Of a DNA stretch of 64,000 nt, positions 43,670 through 53,708 are shown one piece after another. The stretch is from Pseudoduganella dura (GTDB lineage Bacteria > Pseudomonadota > Gammaproteobacteria > Burkholderiales > Burkholderiaceae_D), in NCBI RefSeq assembly GCF_009727155.1, contig NZ_WNWM01000002.1:4216001-4280000 (forward strand), in the 5' to 3' direction. The translations under genes were made by a program, and so were the position numbers. The notes beneath the pieces were generated by a model. It did not search any database and had not been told where the DNA came from. It was given only the letters and a program-made list of their open reading frames with translations. The stretch's first letter is position 1. Each line of letters opens with the position of its first letter.

Positions 43670-46600
43670 ATGAGCCCCATGAGCACCAGTACCGTCTACC
43701 AGCCCGTCACTCTTCCCGTGATCTTGCCAGATGAACCGGCAGCGCCACCCGGCCCCGATTTCGTCCACCTGCGGGTGCACTCGGAATACTCGATCGTCGA
43801 CGGCCTGGTGCGTATCGACGATCTGGTGAAAGCCGCGGCAAAGGACAAGCAGGGTGCGCTGGCCATTACCGACCTGTCGAACCTGTTCGGCATGGTCAAG
43901 TTCTACAAGACCGCGCGCGGCAAGGGCGTCAAGCCCGTGATCGGCTGCGACGTGTGGATCACCAACGACGACAACCGCGAAAAACCGTGCCGCCTGTTGC
44001 TGCTGGCGAAGAACCGCGTGGGCTACCTGCAGCTGTGCGAGCTGCTGTCGATGGCATGGCTGACGAACCAGTACAAGGGCCGCGCCGAGCTGCGCACCGA
44101 ATGGCTGCAGGCGCTGAAGGACCAGACGTATGACGTGATGCCCGGCGAAAGCGGCGCCGACGGCCTGATCGTGCTGTCCGGCGCGCAGTTCGGCGACATC
44201 GGCTGCGCGATCGACAACGGCAACCTGGAACTGGCCGAACGGAACGCGCAAAAGTGGTCGGCGATCTTCCCCGGTCACTTCTATATCGAGATCCAGCGCG
44301 CCGGCCAGCCCAACCAGGAGGCGCAGGTGCGCCAGTCGGTGGCGCTGGCGGCCAAGCTGCGCCTGCCGGTGGTGGCCACGCACCCGGTGCAGTTCATGTC
44401 GCAGGCCGAGCACATCGCGCACGAGGCGCGCATCTGTATCGCCGAAGGCGAGATGATCGCCAACGCGAAACGGCCGAAACGCTTCAACGAGCAGATGCGC
44501 TTCCTCACGCAGGAAGAGATGGCGATCCTGTTCGAAGACCTGCCGGCCGCACTGACCAACTCCGTGGAAATCGCCAGGCGCTGCAACGTCACGCTCACGC
44601 TGGGCAAGCCGCAGCTGCCGAACTTCCCCACGCCGGGCATGACGATTGACGAATTCCTGGTCGCCGAAACGAAGAAGGGCCTGGAGAAACGCCTCGAACA
44701 CCTGTACCCGGACCCGGTGCAGCGCGAAAAGCAGCGGCCCCGCTACGAGGAGCGGCTCGAGTTCGAGAACAATACGATCATCAACATGAAGTTCCCGGGC
44801 TACTTCCTGATCGTGGCCGAGTTCATCCAGTGGGCCAAGGATAACGGCGTGCCCGTCGGCCCGGGCCGGGGTTCCGGTGCGGGTTCGCTGGTCGCCTACT
44901 GCCTCCTGATCACCGACCTGGACCCGCTGCGCTACAACCTGCTGTTCGAGCGTTTCCTGAACCCGGAACGGGTATCGATGCCCGACTTCGACATCGACTT
45001 CTGCCAGGAAGGCCGCGACCGCGTGATCCAGCACGTGAAGGAGCTGTACGGCAAGGAGGCGGTGTCGCAGATCGCCACGTTCGGCACGATGGCGGCGAAG
45101 GGCGCGATCCGCGACGTGGGCCGCGTGCTCGATTTCGGCTACAACTTCTGCGACGGCATTTCCAAGCTGATCCCGTTCAAGCCGGGCAAGCCGGTGACGA
45201 TCGCCGATGCGATCGACGAGGAACCGCTGCTCAAGGAGCGCCTCGAGAACGAGGAAGAAGTGCGCCAGCTGCTCGACCTCGCCCAGCAGGTGGAAGGCAT
45301 CACCCGCAACATCGGCATGCACGCCGGTGGCGTGCTGATCGCGCCGGGCAAGCTGACCGATTTCTGCCCGCTGTACACGCAGGGCGGCGACGGCGGCGTG
45401 GTGTCGCAGTACGACAAGGACGACGTGGAGGCCGTGGGCCTCGTGAAGTTCGACTTCCTGGGCCTGACCACGCTGACGATCCTCGACCGCGCGGTGAACT
45501 ACATCCGCGAACTCGATCCGGCGATGAAGGATTTCGACCTGGCCTCGCTGCCGCTGGACGACCGCGGCTCGTACGACCTGCTGACCAAGGCCAAGACCGT
45601 GGCCGTGTTCCAGCTGGAGTCGCGCGGCATGCAGGGCATGCTGAAGGATGCGCGCCCCGACCGCTTCGAGGACATCATCGCGCTGGTGGCACTGTACCGC
45701 CCGGGCCCGATGGACCTGATCCCCGACTTCTGCAAGCGCAAGCACGGCGAAAAGTTCGATTACCCGGACCCGCGCACCGAGGGCATCCTGTCCGAGACCT
45801 ACGGCATCATGGTCTACCAGGAGCAGGTGATGCAGATGGCGCAGATCATCGGCGGCTACTCGCTGGGCGGCGCCGATATGCTGCGCCGCGCGATGGGCAA
45901 GAAGAAGGCCGAGGAGATGGCCGAGCACCGCGAGATCTTCCGCAAGGGTGCCGGCGAGCGCGGGCTGACCACCGAGAAGGCCGACGAGATCTTCGACCTG
46001 ATGGAAAAGTTCGCGGGCTACGGCTTCAACAAGTCGCACGCCGCCGCCTACGCGCTGCTGTCCTACCATACCGCGTACCTGAAGCAGCACCACACGGCCG
46101 CGTTCATGGCGGCCAACATGTCGCTGACGATGGACGACACGGAAAAGGTCAAGATCCTGGTCGAGGATTCGATCGAGGTGTGCGGCCTGAAGATCCTGCC
46201 GCCGGACATCAACCTGTCGGCCTACCGCTTCCGCCCGGACGGCCCGGCGCCGTCGGTCACCGGCAAGAAGGTGACCAATATCCGCTACGGCCTGGGGGCG
46301 TGAAGGGCGCCGGCCAGAACGCGATCGAGGCGATCATCGCCGCGCGCGAGGCCGATGGCCCGTTCGTCAGCCTGTTCGACTTCTGCAAGCGCGTGGACAA
46401 GCGCCAGATCAACCGCCGCACGATCGAGGCGCTGATCCGCGCCGGCGCGTTCGACTGTTTCGGGGTTGACCGTTCGGTGCTGTTCGCCTCGGTCGCCTTC
46501 GCGATGGAGTGCGCCGAGCAGGAACTGAAGGCGGCCAACCAGGTGAGCCTGTTCGGCGGCGACGACAGCGACCTGGTCGCGCCACCGGAGTATGTGCAGG

Positions 46601-47238
46601 CCACCGCGTGGACCGACCGCCAGAAGCTGGCCGAGGAAAAGATCGCGCTGGGCTTTTATTTGTCGGGCCACATGTTCGACTCGTATGCGGGCGAGGCGCG
46701 GCGTTTTGCGCGCACCAAGCTGTCCGAACTGGAGCCGTCGCGCGAACCGCGCATGATGTGCGGCGTGATCACCGGCATCCGCACGCAGATGACGCAGCGC
46801 GGCAAGATCCTCATCGTCACCCTGGACGACAAGAGCGCCGTGGTCGAAGTCACCGTCTACAACGAGATCTTCGAGGCCAACAAGAAGGCGTTCAAGGAAG
46901 ACGAATTCCTGGCCGTGACCGGCAAGGTGTCGGAAGACCGCTTCACCGGCGGCCTGCGCATCTCGGCCGAGAAGGTGTACGACATCGTTTCGGCCCGCCT
47001 GCAGTTCGGCCGGCAGATGGGCTGGCTGCTGCCGGGCGCCGTGCCGCCCGCCAAGCTGCAGGAAGTGCTGGCCCCGCACCGCGACGACTACGGCCTGCCG
47101 GTGCAGATGCGGATCAAGCCGCAAGGCATCGACTGCACGATGCAGCTGGGCGACGACTGGCGCGTGGCGCCATCGGACGAACTCACGCTGGCGCTGGAGC
47201 AGGTGCTGGGGGCGAAGGAAGTGGCGGTGGAGTACTAA
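43670..47238 (+). CDS. dnaE: DNA polymerase III subunit alpha, interrupted by a -1 frameshift
   Basis: The first frame (ATG 43670, 877 residues) stops with TGA at 46301-46303. The remaining 312 residues continue in the next frame from GTG 46300 to 47238. Joined, they give about 1190 residues, normal for DnaE1. PHP domain (~32-110, FVHLRVHSEYSIVDG), polymerase with GPGRGSGAGSLVAYCL, catalytic Asp pair in PDFDIDFCQ (~438-446), helix-hairpin-helix (RAGAFDCFG), OB fold (LIVTLDDKSAVVEVTVYNEI) and C-terminal tau-binding region. At the break, GGCCTGGGGGCGTGAAG is one G short of GLGAVKGAGQ. The gene is essential and every other motif is intact, so a base-calling error is the simplest explanation. Confidence 0.9.
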
Positions 47239-47248
47239 AAACCAAAAG

Positions 47249-47280
47249 CCAGAAAAACAGGGACAGACCCTGTTTTCTGG
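47249..47280. repeat. Hairpin repeat after dnaE (first element)
   Basis: CCAGAAAAACAGGG pairs with CCCTGTTTTCTGG around ACAGA, with one bulged A. It carries the same GGGACAGACCCTGTTTT-type core as the adjoining element. Confidence 0.7.
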
Positions 47281-47308
47281 GAAATAAAATTGGGACCGAT
47301 TGAAATTG

Positions 47309-47358
47309 GGGACGGACCCTGTTTTTCAGGAAATTTCCTGAAAAACAGGGTCCGTCCC
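47309..47358. repeat. 50-bp perfect palindrome between dnaE and a convergent glycosyltransferase
   Basis: The 25-bp arms are perfect: they begin GGGACGGACCCTG and meet at AAATTT (47331-47336). Together with the smaller hairpin at 47249-47280 it fills the gap between two convergent genes. It would fold in RNA from either strand and is followed by T runs (TTTTT), so it may terminate both genes. The core resembles dispersed REP-like repeats common in proteobacterial intergenic DNA. Confidence 0.85.
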
Positions 47359-47363
47359 TATTT

Positions 47364-48401
47364 TTAGATGCCGCGCGGCGCGCGCACCGCCGCCACCAGG
47401 TTCCGCACGAACGCCTTCATGTCGAACCGGTTGTCGAACGCATCGAGCGCGCGGTGGGCCATCTGCGCCGTGTAGGGGGCGTCGTCCAGCAGCCGCGCGA
47501 TGGCGGCGCGCATCGCGGCGGCGTCGCCCTGCGGCACCAGCACCGCCTCGTTGCCGTCGCTGACATAATCCTCGACCGTCAGCGTGCGCGTGATCACGGT
47601 GGCCTTGTTGAAGGCCATCGCCTGCAGCAGCACCATCTGGCCGGCCGAGATGTCGGCCACGCCCAGCGGCACCACCACGAAGCGGGCGTTCTTCAACTGT
47701 TCGACATAGTCGCCGTCGTAGCAGTTGCGCAAGACCTTGACATTGGGCGGGATCGCCAGCCCGGCCAGCGGCTTGTCGTTGTCGCACACCACGTGCAGGT
47801 CGATCGGCAGCCCGGTCACCGCCTCGAACAGCGTGGCGTAATCGCGGCCGGAGCGGCCGGCCGTCAGGATATACGGCGAGTTCGACGCTTCCGGCAATTC
47901 CTCGCGGCCGTGGATGTGCGTGCCGTGCGGGATGTAGAACACCTCGGTGCGGCCGTTCGCGAACAGCTCGCTGTAACGCTCGCGTTCCTTTTTCGAGTGG
48001 CAGATCACCTTGTCGACGAACGACATCACGAAGCGGAAGTACATCAGCCGCAGGCGGTTCAGCAGTGGATGCCTGCGCGGCGTGAGGATGAAGCCCAGCA
48101 GCACGATCTGCGTGCGGCGCGAGAACAGGGCGCGCAGCGGCGCGAAGATCAGCACCTCGATATCCGAACCCAGCACCACCGCTTCGGGATGCGTGCGGCT
48201 GGTGACCAGCGAGCGGATGCCGGCACGCAGCGCGAACCAGGCCAGCTTCGGCCAGCCGACGAACAGCAGTTTCAGGCGCGAGTGGTAGCGGAAGCGCACG
48301 TCGTCCGCGAACAGCCGGTAGTCGACGCCGAGTTCCTTCAGACCGAGGGCGAACGGCGAACGCGTGCCGTCCTTGGTATAGGTGGGGAAGAAGTGGATCA
48401 C
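47364..48401 (-). CDS. Family 4 glycosyltransferase
   Basis: The protein has 345 residues with a GT-B fold. The N-terminal half shows YTKDGTRSPFALGLKELGVD and SFVDKVICHSKKERERYSEL. The C-terminal donor half shows FYIPHGTHI, ILTAGRSGRDYATLFEAV, FVVVPLGVADISAGQMVLLQ, AMAFNKATVI and DGNEAVLVPQGDAAAMRAAI. The usual acidic EX7E motif is modified (VADISAGQMVLLQAMA). It probably adds a sugar to LPS core or another surface glycan, given the ligase and heptosyltransferase genes nearby. It lies alone on the minus strand, convergent with dnaE. Confidence 0.85.
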   Translation of the reverse strand: MIHFFPTYTKDGTRSPFALGLKELGVDYRLFADDVRFRYHSRLKLLFVGWPKLAWFALRAGIRSLVTSRTHPEAVVLGSDIEVLIFAPLRALFSRRTQIVLLGFILTPRRHPLLNRLRLMYFRFVMSFVDKVICHSKKERERYSELFANGRTEVFYIPHGTHIHGREELPEASNSPYILTAGRSGRDYATLFEAVTGLPIDLHVVCDNDKPLAGLAIPPNVKVLRNCYDGDYVEQLKNARFVVVPLGVADISAGQMVLLQAMAFNKATVITRTLTVEDYVSDGNEAVLVPQGDAAAMRAAIARLLDDAPYTAQMAHRALDAFDNRFDMKAFVRNLVAAVRAPRGI

Positions 48402-48568
48402 GGCAGGCCCTGTCGCGGTGAGTTTGACAAAGAGGAGTTACCAATTATACAAGGATAACCCCGCGATCTTTCCGCGGCCATGGCCGGCTGTTGCGCCAGC
48501 ACAGCACAGCACGGGCGCAGGCGGGGGATGCCGCCGGTGCACGACGTGCTTACATGTGCTTACATGTC

Positions 48569-48799
48569 TTACATGTCTTTCAGGCTGGTGATCGCATAGC
48601 CCTTGGTGCCGAGCTGCTCGGACAGGTGTTCGATGTGGAAGTCCGGCAGGGTATCGGCTTCGTCGTCGACTTCCAGCGCCTTGGCGTCCGGCTCCCAGTC
48701 GGTATTGATCGCCTCTTGCGGAATTGGCTTTCCTTCCGGCACAGCCAGATAGGAAAAGATGCCATCGTGTTCAGGTCGTCGGTAGATGTCCAGGCGCAT
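48569..48799 (-). CDS. Small DUF6139-like protein
   Basis: The protein has 76 residues from the ATG at 48799, seven bases after a perfect AGGAGG. It is acidic, with no signal or membrane segment: RLDIYRRPEHDGIFSYLAVP, EGKPIPQEAINTDWEPDA and EQLGTKGYAITSL. I recognise it from memory as the small DUF6139 family of Burkholderiales, of unknown function. The same frame is open far upstream, across an unrelated glycosyltransferase gene; that extension is not coding. Confidence 0.8.
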   Translation of the reverse strand: MRLDIYRRPEHDGIFSYLAVPEGKPIPQEAINTDWEPDAKALEVDDEADTLPDFHIEHLSEQLGTKGYAITSLKDM

Positions 48800-48972
48800 T
48801 GCGGTTCCTCCTTGTGGTTGTTCAGTGGCCAGCTTGGCAGTACCCGCGTGCAAGATCAGTTCGGTACCGCACATGCCGCCGTTTTCCGACCGATTGTACT
48901 CCGCGCCCGGACGACCGGTAGTTCCGGATGCCGGGGCGTCGCCTCGCCTCCGGCCCCAACCGCGATGGCGCC

Positions 48973-49818
48973 TTATCCGCCCGATCTGGCCATCCGTTTT
49001 GCCAGCTCCTTCAGGCCCGCCGCGGCCTGGGTGGTGCCGTCCGTGGCGCGTTGCAGCACCACTTTCCGGTTCGAGGTCGCCTGGTCGCGCTGGTTCTCGC
49101 GGTGCCACAGGTGATAGACCTCGGTGGCGAATGCGCCATCCTTGCGCAGCACGCCGGCGTTGAACAGCCGTACCACCAGGTCCGAATCCTCGTGGCCCCA
49201 GCCGGTAAAGCTTTCGTCGAAGCCGTTCACGCGATCGAGATCGCCGCGCCAGACGGCGAGGTTGCAACTCTTGATGCGGCGCCAGGTGAACTTGCGCCGC
49301 TCGCGCCCCAGGTCCGGCAATATCAGCACCGTCTGCAGGAACTTGTTGAAGTGGCCGCCCAGGCGCAGGCGCAGCCGCTCGATGGCGCCGAGGCGCTGCA
49401 GGTCGATACGGGAAGCGAGCAGGGTGTTGGTGTATTGCTCCGACACCAGCACGCGGCTGCCGGACACGAGGAAGCCGCGCCGTGCCAGCTTGCGGTGCTG
49501 CGAAACAAAGTTTCTTGCCGGGATGCAGTCGCCGTCCAGGAAAACGATGTAGTCGCCGCTGGCGGCCAGCGTGCCCAGGTTGCGCACGCGCGCGGCGCGA
49601 AAGCCTTCGTCGGGCTGCCACACGTGCCGCAGCGGCACCGGCGAACGGGCGCGCAGGGCTTCCACGCAGTCCCGTGTGTTGTCCGTGGAGCCGTCATCAG
49701 CGATAATGATTTCGAAATGCGGGTCATCCTGCGCAAAGCAGGCTTCGATCACGGCCGTCAGCGCGTCCGGGCGGTTATAGGTCGTGACAATGACAGAAAT
49801 TTTTGACGCTGGTTGCAT
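48973..49818 (-). CDS. Family 2 glycosyltransferase
   Basis: The protein has 281 residues from the ATG at 49818. GT-A fold: ISVIVTTYNRPDALTAVIEA, IIADDGSTDNT, FRAARVRNLGTLAASGDYIV and metal-binding FLDGDCIPAR. The C-terminal galactosyltransferase-like part carries SCNLAVWRGDLDRVNGFDES and FTGWGHEDSDLVVRLF, a plan shared with chondroitin-type and LPS-core transferases. No membrane anchor is visible. It is divergent, by 28 nt, from the O-antigen ligase gene, which supports a role in LPS core or O-antigen synthesis. The open frame reaches 50202 upstream but would overlap the ligase gene. Confidence 0.88.
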   Translation of the reverse strand: MQPASKISVIVTTYNRPDALTAVIEACFAQDDPHFEIIIADDGSTDNTRDCVEALRARSPVPLRHVWQPDEGFRAARVRNLGTLAASGDYIVFLDGDCIPARNFVSQHRKLARRGFLVSGSRVLVSEQYTNTLLASRIDLQRLGAIERLRLRLGGHFNKFLQTVLILPDLGRERRKFTWRRIKSCNLAVWRGDLDRVNGFDESFTGWGHEDSDLVVRLFNAGVLRKDGAFATEVYHLWHRENQRDQATSNRKVVLQRATDGTTQAAAGLKELAKRMARSGG

Positions 49819-49846
49819 GTAGTCGGCGCGCCCAACAAGAACATTG

Positions 49847-51100
49847 ATGAATAAAACTTTAGCCAGGCACCCCGATGTAACCGGTATCACCGCTTTTGCA
49901 GTCAACTGCCTGGTCTTCCTCCTGCCCTTCCTGACCCTGATCACCAACGCCGGCGTTGGCCTGTGCAGCTTTTGCTTCCTGCTGGCGGCGATCTGGTGCC
50001 ACAGGCGCGGGCTGCCGGAGTTCCGGCGCCATCTTAACGATATCCGCGGCGTTTTGACAGCCTTCGTGCTTGCCTTCCTGTTAGCAGGTGTTACCGTGCT
50101 GCTGCACGAAGGCATCAGCATGCGCAATTGGGAAAAGCCCAGCCGCATGCTGTTTGCCATCACCGCGCTGATCGTGGTGCTGGCCTTGCGGCCCGCCCGC
50201 AAGGCGCTGTGGTGGGGCCTGATCGGCGGCGCCGTGGCCGGCGCCTGCGTGGCCGGCTACCAGCGCTGGGTGCTGGGCATCGATCGCCCGGGCGGATTGA
50301 TGAACGCCATCACGTTCGGCGATATCGTACTGTGCATGGGCCTGATGTGCCTGGCGGCGGTGCTCGATTTCCGCGGCCGGCAGCGGCTCTGGCCGGCGCT
50401 GGGCGTGGTTGCCGGCCTCGTCGGCATGGTGGCCACCGGCACGCGCGGCGGCTGGGTGGCGATCATTTTCTCGGCGCTGCTGTTCCTGAAATACGGCCAC
50501 TTCCTGCGCGGCAGGTTCGCCAAGGCCGCGGCCGTGCTGGTGGCGGTGCTGATGATCGGTGCCTATTTCGTGCCGCAGACGGGCGTCAGCGAACGGCTGG
50601 GGCAGGGCGTGGGCGATGTGCAGGCCTATTACACGGGCGGCAGCGCCTTCACGAACGTGGGTGTGCGGCTCGAGTTGTGGAAGGGCGCCATGATGCTGGC
50701 CGCGCGCCATCCGTGGATGCCCACCGGCCAGGAACAGGTCAAGGCCGAGCTGGGCGAACTGGTCGCAGCGGGCACGCTGCAGCCATTCGTGCTCGAGGCC
50801 GAACATTTCCATAACGACGCGCTGCAGATGCTCGTGTATGGCGGCATACCGGGCCTGTTATGCTGGTTCGGCACGCTCCTGCTGCCGTTCGCGTTCTTCC
50901 TGCGCATGCTGCACTCGCATCGATCGGCGCCGCCGGGGCTGGTGTCCGCGGCGCTGGCGGGGCTGCTGCTCGTGCTGAGCTACTTCAGTTTCGGGCTGAC
51001 GGAAGTCATTTTCTATTCCACGCGCAGCGCGATGTTCTATGCGCTGATGCTGTTCGTGCTGATGGGCCTGTGCCTGAACGCCAGGGAAGGAAAGCAGTGA
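49847..51100 (+). CDS. waaL: O-antigen ligase family protein (WaaL-like)
   Basis: The protein has 417 residues from the ATG at 49847 (a TTG codon precedes). About eleven membrane helices, with the Wzy_C/ligase signature in the large periplasmic loop: VATGTRGGWVAIIFSALLFL and HPWMPTGQEQVKAEL. The conserved His appears in EAEHFHNDALQMLVYGGIPG. WaaL joins lipid-linked O-antigen to lipid A-core in the periplasm; here the substrate could be the Wzm/Wzt product. Wzy polymerases look similar, so ligase is preferred on the waaF neighbourhood. Its stop overlaps the waaF start (TGATG). Confidence 0.87.
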   Translation: MNKTLARHPDVTGITAFAVNCLVFLLPFLTLITNAGVGLCSFCFLLAAIWCHRRGLPEFRRHLNDIRGVLTAFVLAFLLAGVTVLLHEGISMRNWEKPSRMLFAITALIVVLALRPARKALWWGLIGGAVAGACVAGYQRWVLGIDRPGGLMNAITFGDIVLCMGLMCLAAVLDFRGRQRLWPALGVVAGLVGMVATGTRGGWVAIIFSALLFLKYGHFLRGRFAKAAAVLVAVLMIGAYFVPQTGVSERLGQGVGDVQAYYTGGSAFTNVGVRLELWKGAMMLAARHPWMPTGQEQVKAELGELVAAGTLQPFVLEAEHFHNDALQMLVYGGIPGLLCWFGTLLLPFAFFLRMLHSHRSAPPGLVSAALAGLLLVLSYFSFGLTEVIFYSTRSAMFYALMLFVLMGLCLNAREGKQ

Positions 51101-52152
51101 TGCCTTCGAGTTTGCCGCGGATCCTGATCATCTCGCCCAACTGGATCGGCGACGCCGTGATGGCGCAGCCGCTGCTGCAGCGGCTGCGCGCCATGCATCC
51201 CGGCCGCCCGATCGACGTGCTGGCACCGCCGCCGGTGGCGCCCGTGTGGCGCCAGATGCGGGAGGTCGACGACGTCATCCAGACCACGTTCCGCCACGGC
51301 GCGCTGCAGCTGCGCGAACGCTGGCGCCTGGCGCGCGAACTGAAGCGCCGCGGCTATGCCGAAGCCTATGTGCTGCCGAACACGCTGAAGTATGCGCTGA
51401 TCCCCTGGCTGGCCGGCATTGCCCGCCGGATCGGCTACAAGGGCGAAAGCCGGTATGGCCTGATCAACGTGATGCACCATGACGACGTGCCGCCGCGCCC
51501 GATGGTGCCGTTCTATGCGGCGCTGGCCAATGCGCCGGAAGCGCCGCTCGCACCCGCGCCGCGGCCCGCGCTGCAGGTGACACCGGAGCAGGCCGCCGCC
51601 GCGTGCGTGAAGGCGGGCCTGGCGGCCGGGCGGCCGCTGGTGGTGTTTGCCCCGGGCGCCGAGTTCGGCTCGGCCAAGCGCTGGCCGCCGGGCCATTTCG
51701 CCGCGCTGGCGCAGGCCATCGTGGCGCACGTGCCGCTGGCACAGGTGGCGCTGCTGGGTTCGCCCAAGGACCGCGCCGTGTGCGACGAGATCGTCGCGGC
51801 CTTGCAGGACACCGCGGCCGCGCCCGCCGTGTCGAACGTGGCCGGCCAGACCAGCCTGGCGGAAGCGGTGGCGCTGATCGGCCACAGCGCCGCCGTTGTC
51901 AGCAACGATTCCGGCCTGCTGCACGTGGCCTCCAGCCTGGACCGCCCGGTGGTGGCCATCTACGGGCCCACCGACCCGGACCACGCGCCGCCGTTTTCCA
52001 CCGTGGCGGCGGCGCTGTCGCTGCGGCTCGACTGTTCGCCATGCCGCCAGCGCGAATGCCCGCTGGGCCACCACGACTGCATGCGCAAGCTCGACGCCGC
52101 GCTGGTGTGGCACACGCTGCAACCGATGCTGCCGGCCGCCGTGCCGGCCTGA
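51100..52152 (+). CDS. waaF: LPS heptosyltransferase II
   Basis: The protein has 350 residues from the ATG overlapping the ligase stop by one base. GT9 family: ILIISPNWIGDAVMAQPLLQ at the N-terminus, YVLPNTLKYALIPWLAGI, GYKGESRYGLINVMHH, FAPGAEFGSAKRWPPGHFAA and NDSGLLHVASSLDRPVVAIY, with GPTDPDHAPPF and the conserved CSPCRQRECPLGHHDCM. It adds the second L-glycero-D-manno-heptose to the inner LPS core at the cytoplasmic face. Tight coupling with the ligase gene suggests one transcript for core completion and O-antigen attachment. Confidence 0.93.
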   Translation: MPSSLPRILIISPNWIGDAVMAQPLLQRLRAMHPGRPIDVLAPPPVAPVWRQMREVDDVIQTTFRHGALQLRERWRLARELKRRGYAEAYVLPNTLKYALIPWLAGIARRIGYKGESRYGLINVMHHDDVPPRPMVPFYAALANAPEAPLAPAPRPALQVTPEQAAAACVKAGLAAGRPLVVFAPGAEFGSAKRWPPGHFAALAQAIVAHVPLAQVALLGSPKDRAVCDEIVAALQDTAAAPAVSNVAGQTSLAEAVALIGHSAAVVSNDSGLLHVASSLDRPVVAIYGPTDPDHAPPFSTVAAALSLRLDCSPCRQRECPLGHHDCMRKLDAALVWHTLQPMLPAAVPA

Positions 52153-52170
52153 CCGGGCCGGGAGAGGGCG

Positions 52171-53700
52171 ATGAAGCGGCAGCCGATCACCTTCTGGACC
52201 ACGCTGTTCGTGACCCTGGTGTGCGTGGCACTGGTGGCGCTGGATATCGAACGCAGCTGGGCGGCACGCAAGGTGTTGCTGGAACAGACCGAGCGCAACG
52301 CCACCAACCTGGCGCGCGCGATGAGCGGGCAGGCCGACGATACGCTACGCGGTGCCGACACCACGCTGGCGGACCTGGAGGAGCGCATCGAGACCGACGG
52401 CACCGGCCCGCGCGAATTGCGCCGGCTCAATGGACTGATGGCCAGCCACGTGCGCGCGCTGCGGCAGCTGAACGGGCTGTCGTTCTACGATGAAACGGGG
52501 CGGCGCCTCGTCAGTTTCCTGCCGCAGCCGCACCGCGAGGCCAGCATCACCGACCGCGATTACTTCACGTATCACCAGCGGCGGGCGGATGACGGCCTCC
52601 ATATCGGCAAGCCCGTCGCCAGCCGGCTCACGGGGGCATGGGTGATCCCGCTGTCGCGCCGCATCGACAAGCCGGACGGCAGCTTCGGCGGCGTGGTCGT
52701 GGCCACGATCGACATGAGGTACTTCCGCGACTTCTACGCCGGTTTCGACATCGGCCGCCATGGCGCCGTGGCGCTGCTGTCGAACGACGGCACGTTGCTG
52801 GTGCGCCGGCCGTACCGGCAGGAAGCCATCGGTACCAGCATCGTCCGGACGCCGCTGTATGCCGCCTATACGCGGGTGGCGAGGACCGGCATCGGCGAAT
52901 TCCGCTCGTCCCAGGATGGCCAGGTACGCCTGAACAGCTACCGCCCGCTGCAGCATTACCCGCTGTTCGTCACGGCCGCGCTGTCGAAGGAAGAAGTGCT
53001 GGCCTACTGGTGGCGCGATACGCTGATCCGCACGGCCGGCGTGCTGTCGCTGGCGGCGCTGCTGGCGCTGTTCGGACAACGCCTGGTCCGCCAGATGCGC
53101 CGGCGGCTGCAGGCGGAGCAGGAACTGCGCGAGGCCCGCGATGCGCTGGCGGACCTGAACGCCACGCTGGAAAAGCTGGCGCTGCAGGACGGCCTGACGG
53201 GCCTGGCCAACCGCCGCCAGTTCGACCTGTCGCTGGGCACCGAGCTCAGCCGCGCGGCGCGGCAAGCCACGCCGCTGGGACTGGCAATGATCGACGTGGA
53301 CCACTTCAAGGCCTACAACGACCATTACGGGCACAGCGCCGGCGACGATTGCCTGCGCGCCGTGGCGCGCGCGATCCGCCAGCACACGCCGAAGCGGGCA
53401 GGGGACCTGGCCGCGCGCTATGGCGGCGAGGAGATGACGGTGCTGCTGCCCAACACCGACGAGGCGGGTACCGGGGCGGTGGCCGAAAAGATGCGCGAGG
53501 CGGTGGAAGCACTGCGGCTGCCGCACGCGGGCAGCCCGCTGGGCATCGTCACCATCAGCGGCGGCGTGGCGGCGATCGTGCCGCGCCGCGGCGACGACCG
53601 GGCCGGGGTGCTGGTGGAACACGCCGACCGGGCGCTGTATGCCGCCAAGGACGCGGGCCGCAACCGCGTGCTGCGGCACGAAGACGCCGCGGCAGGCTGA
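52171..53700 (+). CDS. Diguanylate cyclase with periplasmic Cache sensor
   Basis: The protein has 509 residues. A membrane helix (~9-26) and a second (~290-308) enclose a double-Cache-like sensor (~40-285: SITDRDYFTYHQ, HIGKPVASRLTGAWVIPLSR and GGVVVATIDMRYFRDFYAG). A linker helix leads to the GGDEF domain (~335-500): DGLTGLANRRQFD, MIDVDHFKAYNDHYGH and the active site RYGGEEM, where Met replaces the usual Phe. An inhibitory-site RxxD (RAGD) lies five residues before GGEEM, so product inhibition is expected. It makes cyclic-di-GMP in response to a small periplasmic ligand. It starts 18 nt after waaF and may be read through from that unit. Confidence 0.92.
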   Translation: MKRQPITFWTTLFVTLVCVALVALDIERSWAARKVLLEQTERNATNLARAMSGQADDTLRGADTTLADLEERIETDGTGPRELRRLNGLMASHVRALRQLNGLSFYDETGRRLVSFLPQPHREASITDRDYFTYHQRRADDGLHIGKPVASRLTGAWVIPLSRRIDKPDGSFGGVVVATIDMRYFRDFYAGFDIGRHGAVALLSNDGTLLVRRPYRQEAIGTSIVRTPLYAAYTRVARTGIGEFRSSQDGQVRLNSYRPLQHYPLFVTAALSKEEVLAYWWRDTLIRTAGVLSLAALLALFGQRLVRQMRRRLQAEQELREARDALADLNATLEKLALQDGLTGLANRRQFDLSLGTELSRAARQATPLGLAMIDVDHFKAYNDHYGHSAGDDCLRAVARAIRQHTPKRAGDLAARYGGEEMTVLLPNTDEAGTGAVAEKMREAVEALRLPHAGSPLGIVTISGGVAAIVPRRGDDRAGVLVEHADRALYAAKDAGRNRVLRHEDAAAG

Positions 53701-53708
53701 AGTCCGGC

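Noticed and set aside
46285..46310. Programmed frameshift or split intein in dnaE
   Set aside because: There is no slippery heptamer with a downstream structure, no intein motifs, and the break is exactly one missing G in a conserved codon; an error or simple mutation is more economical.
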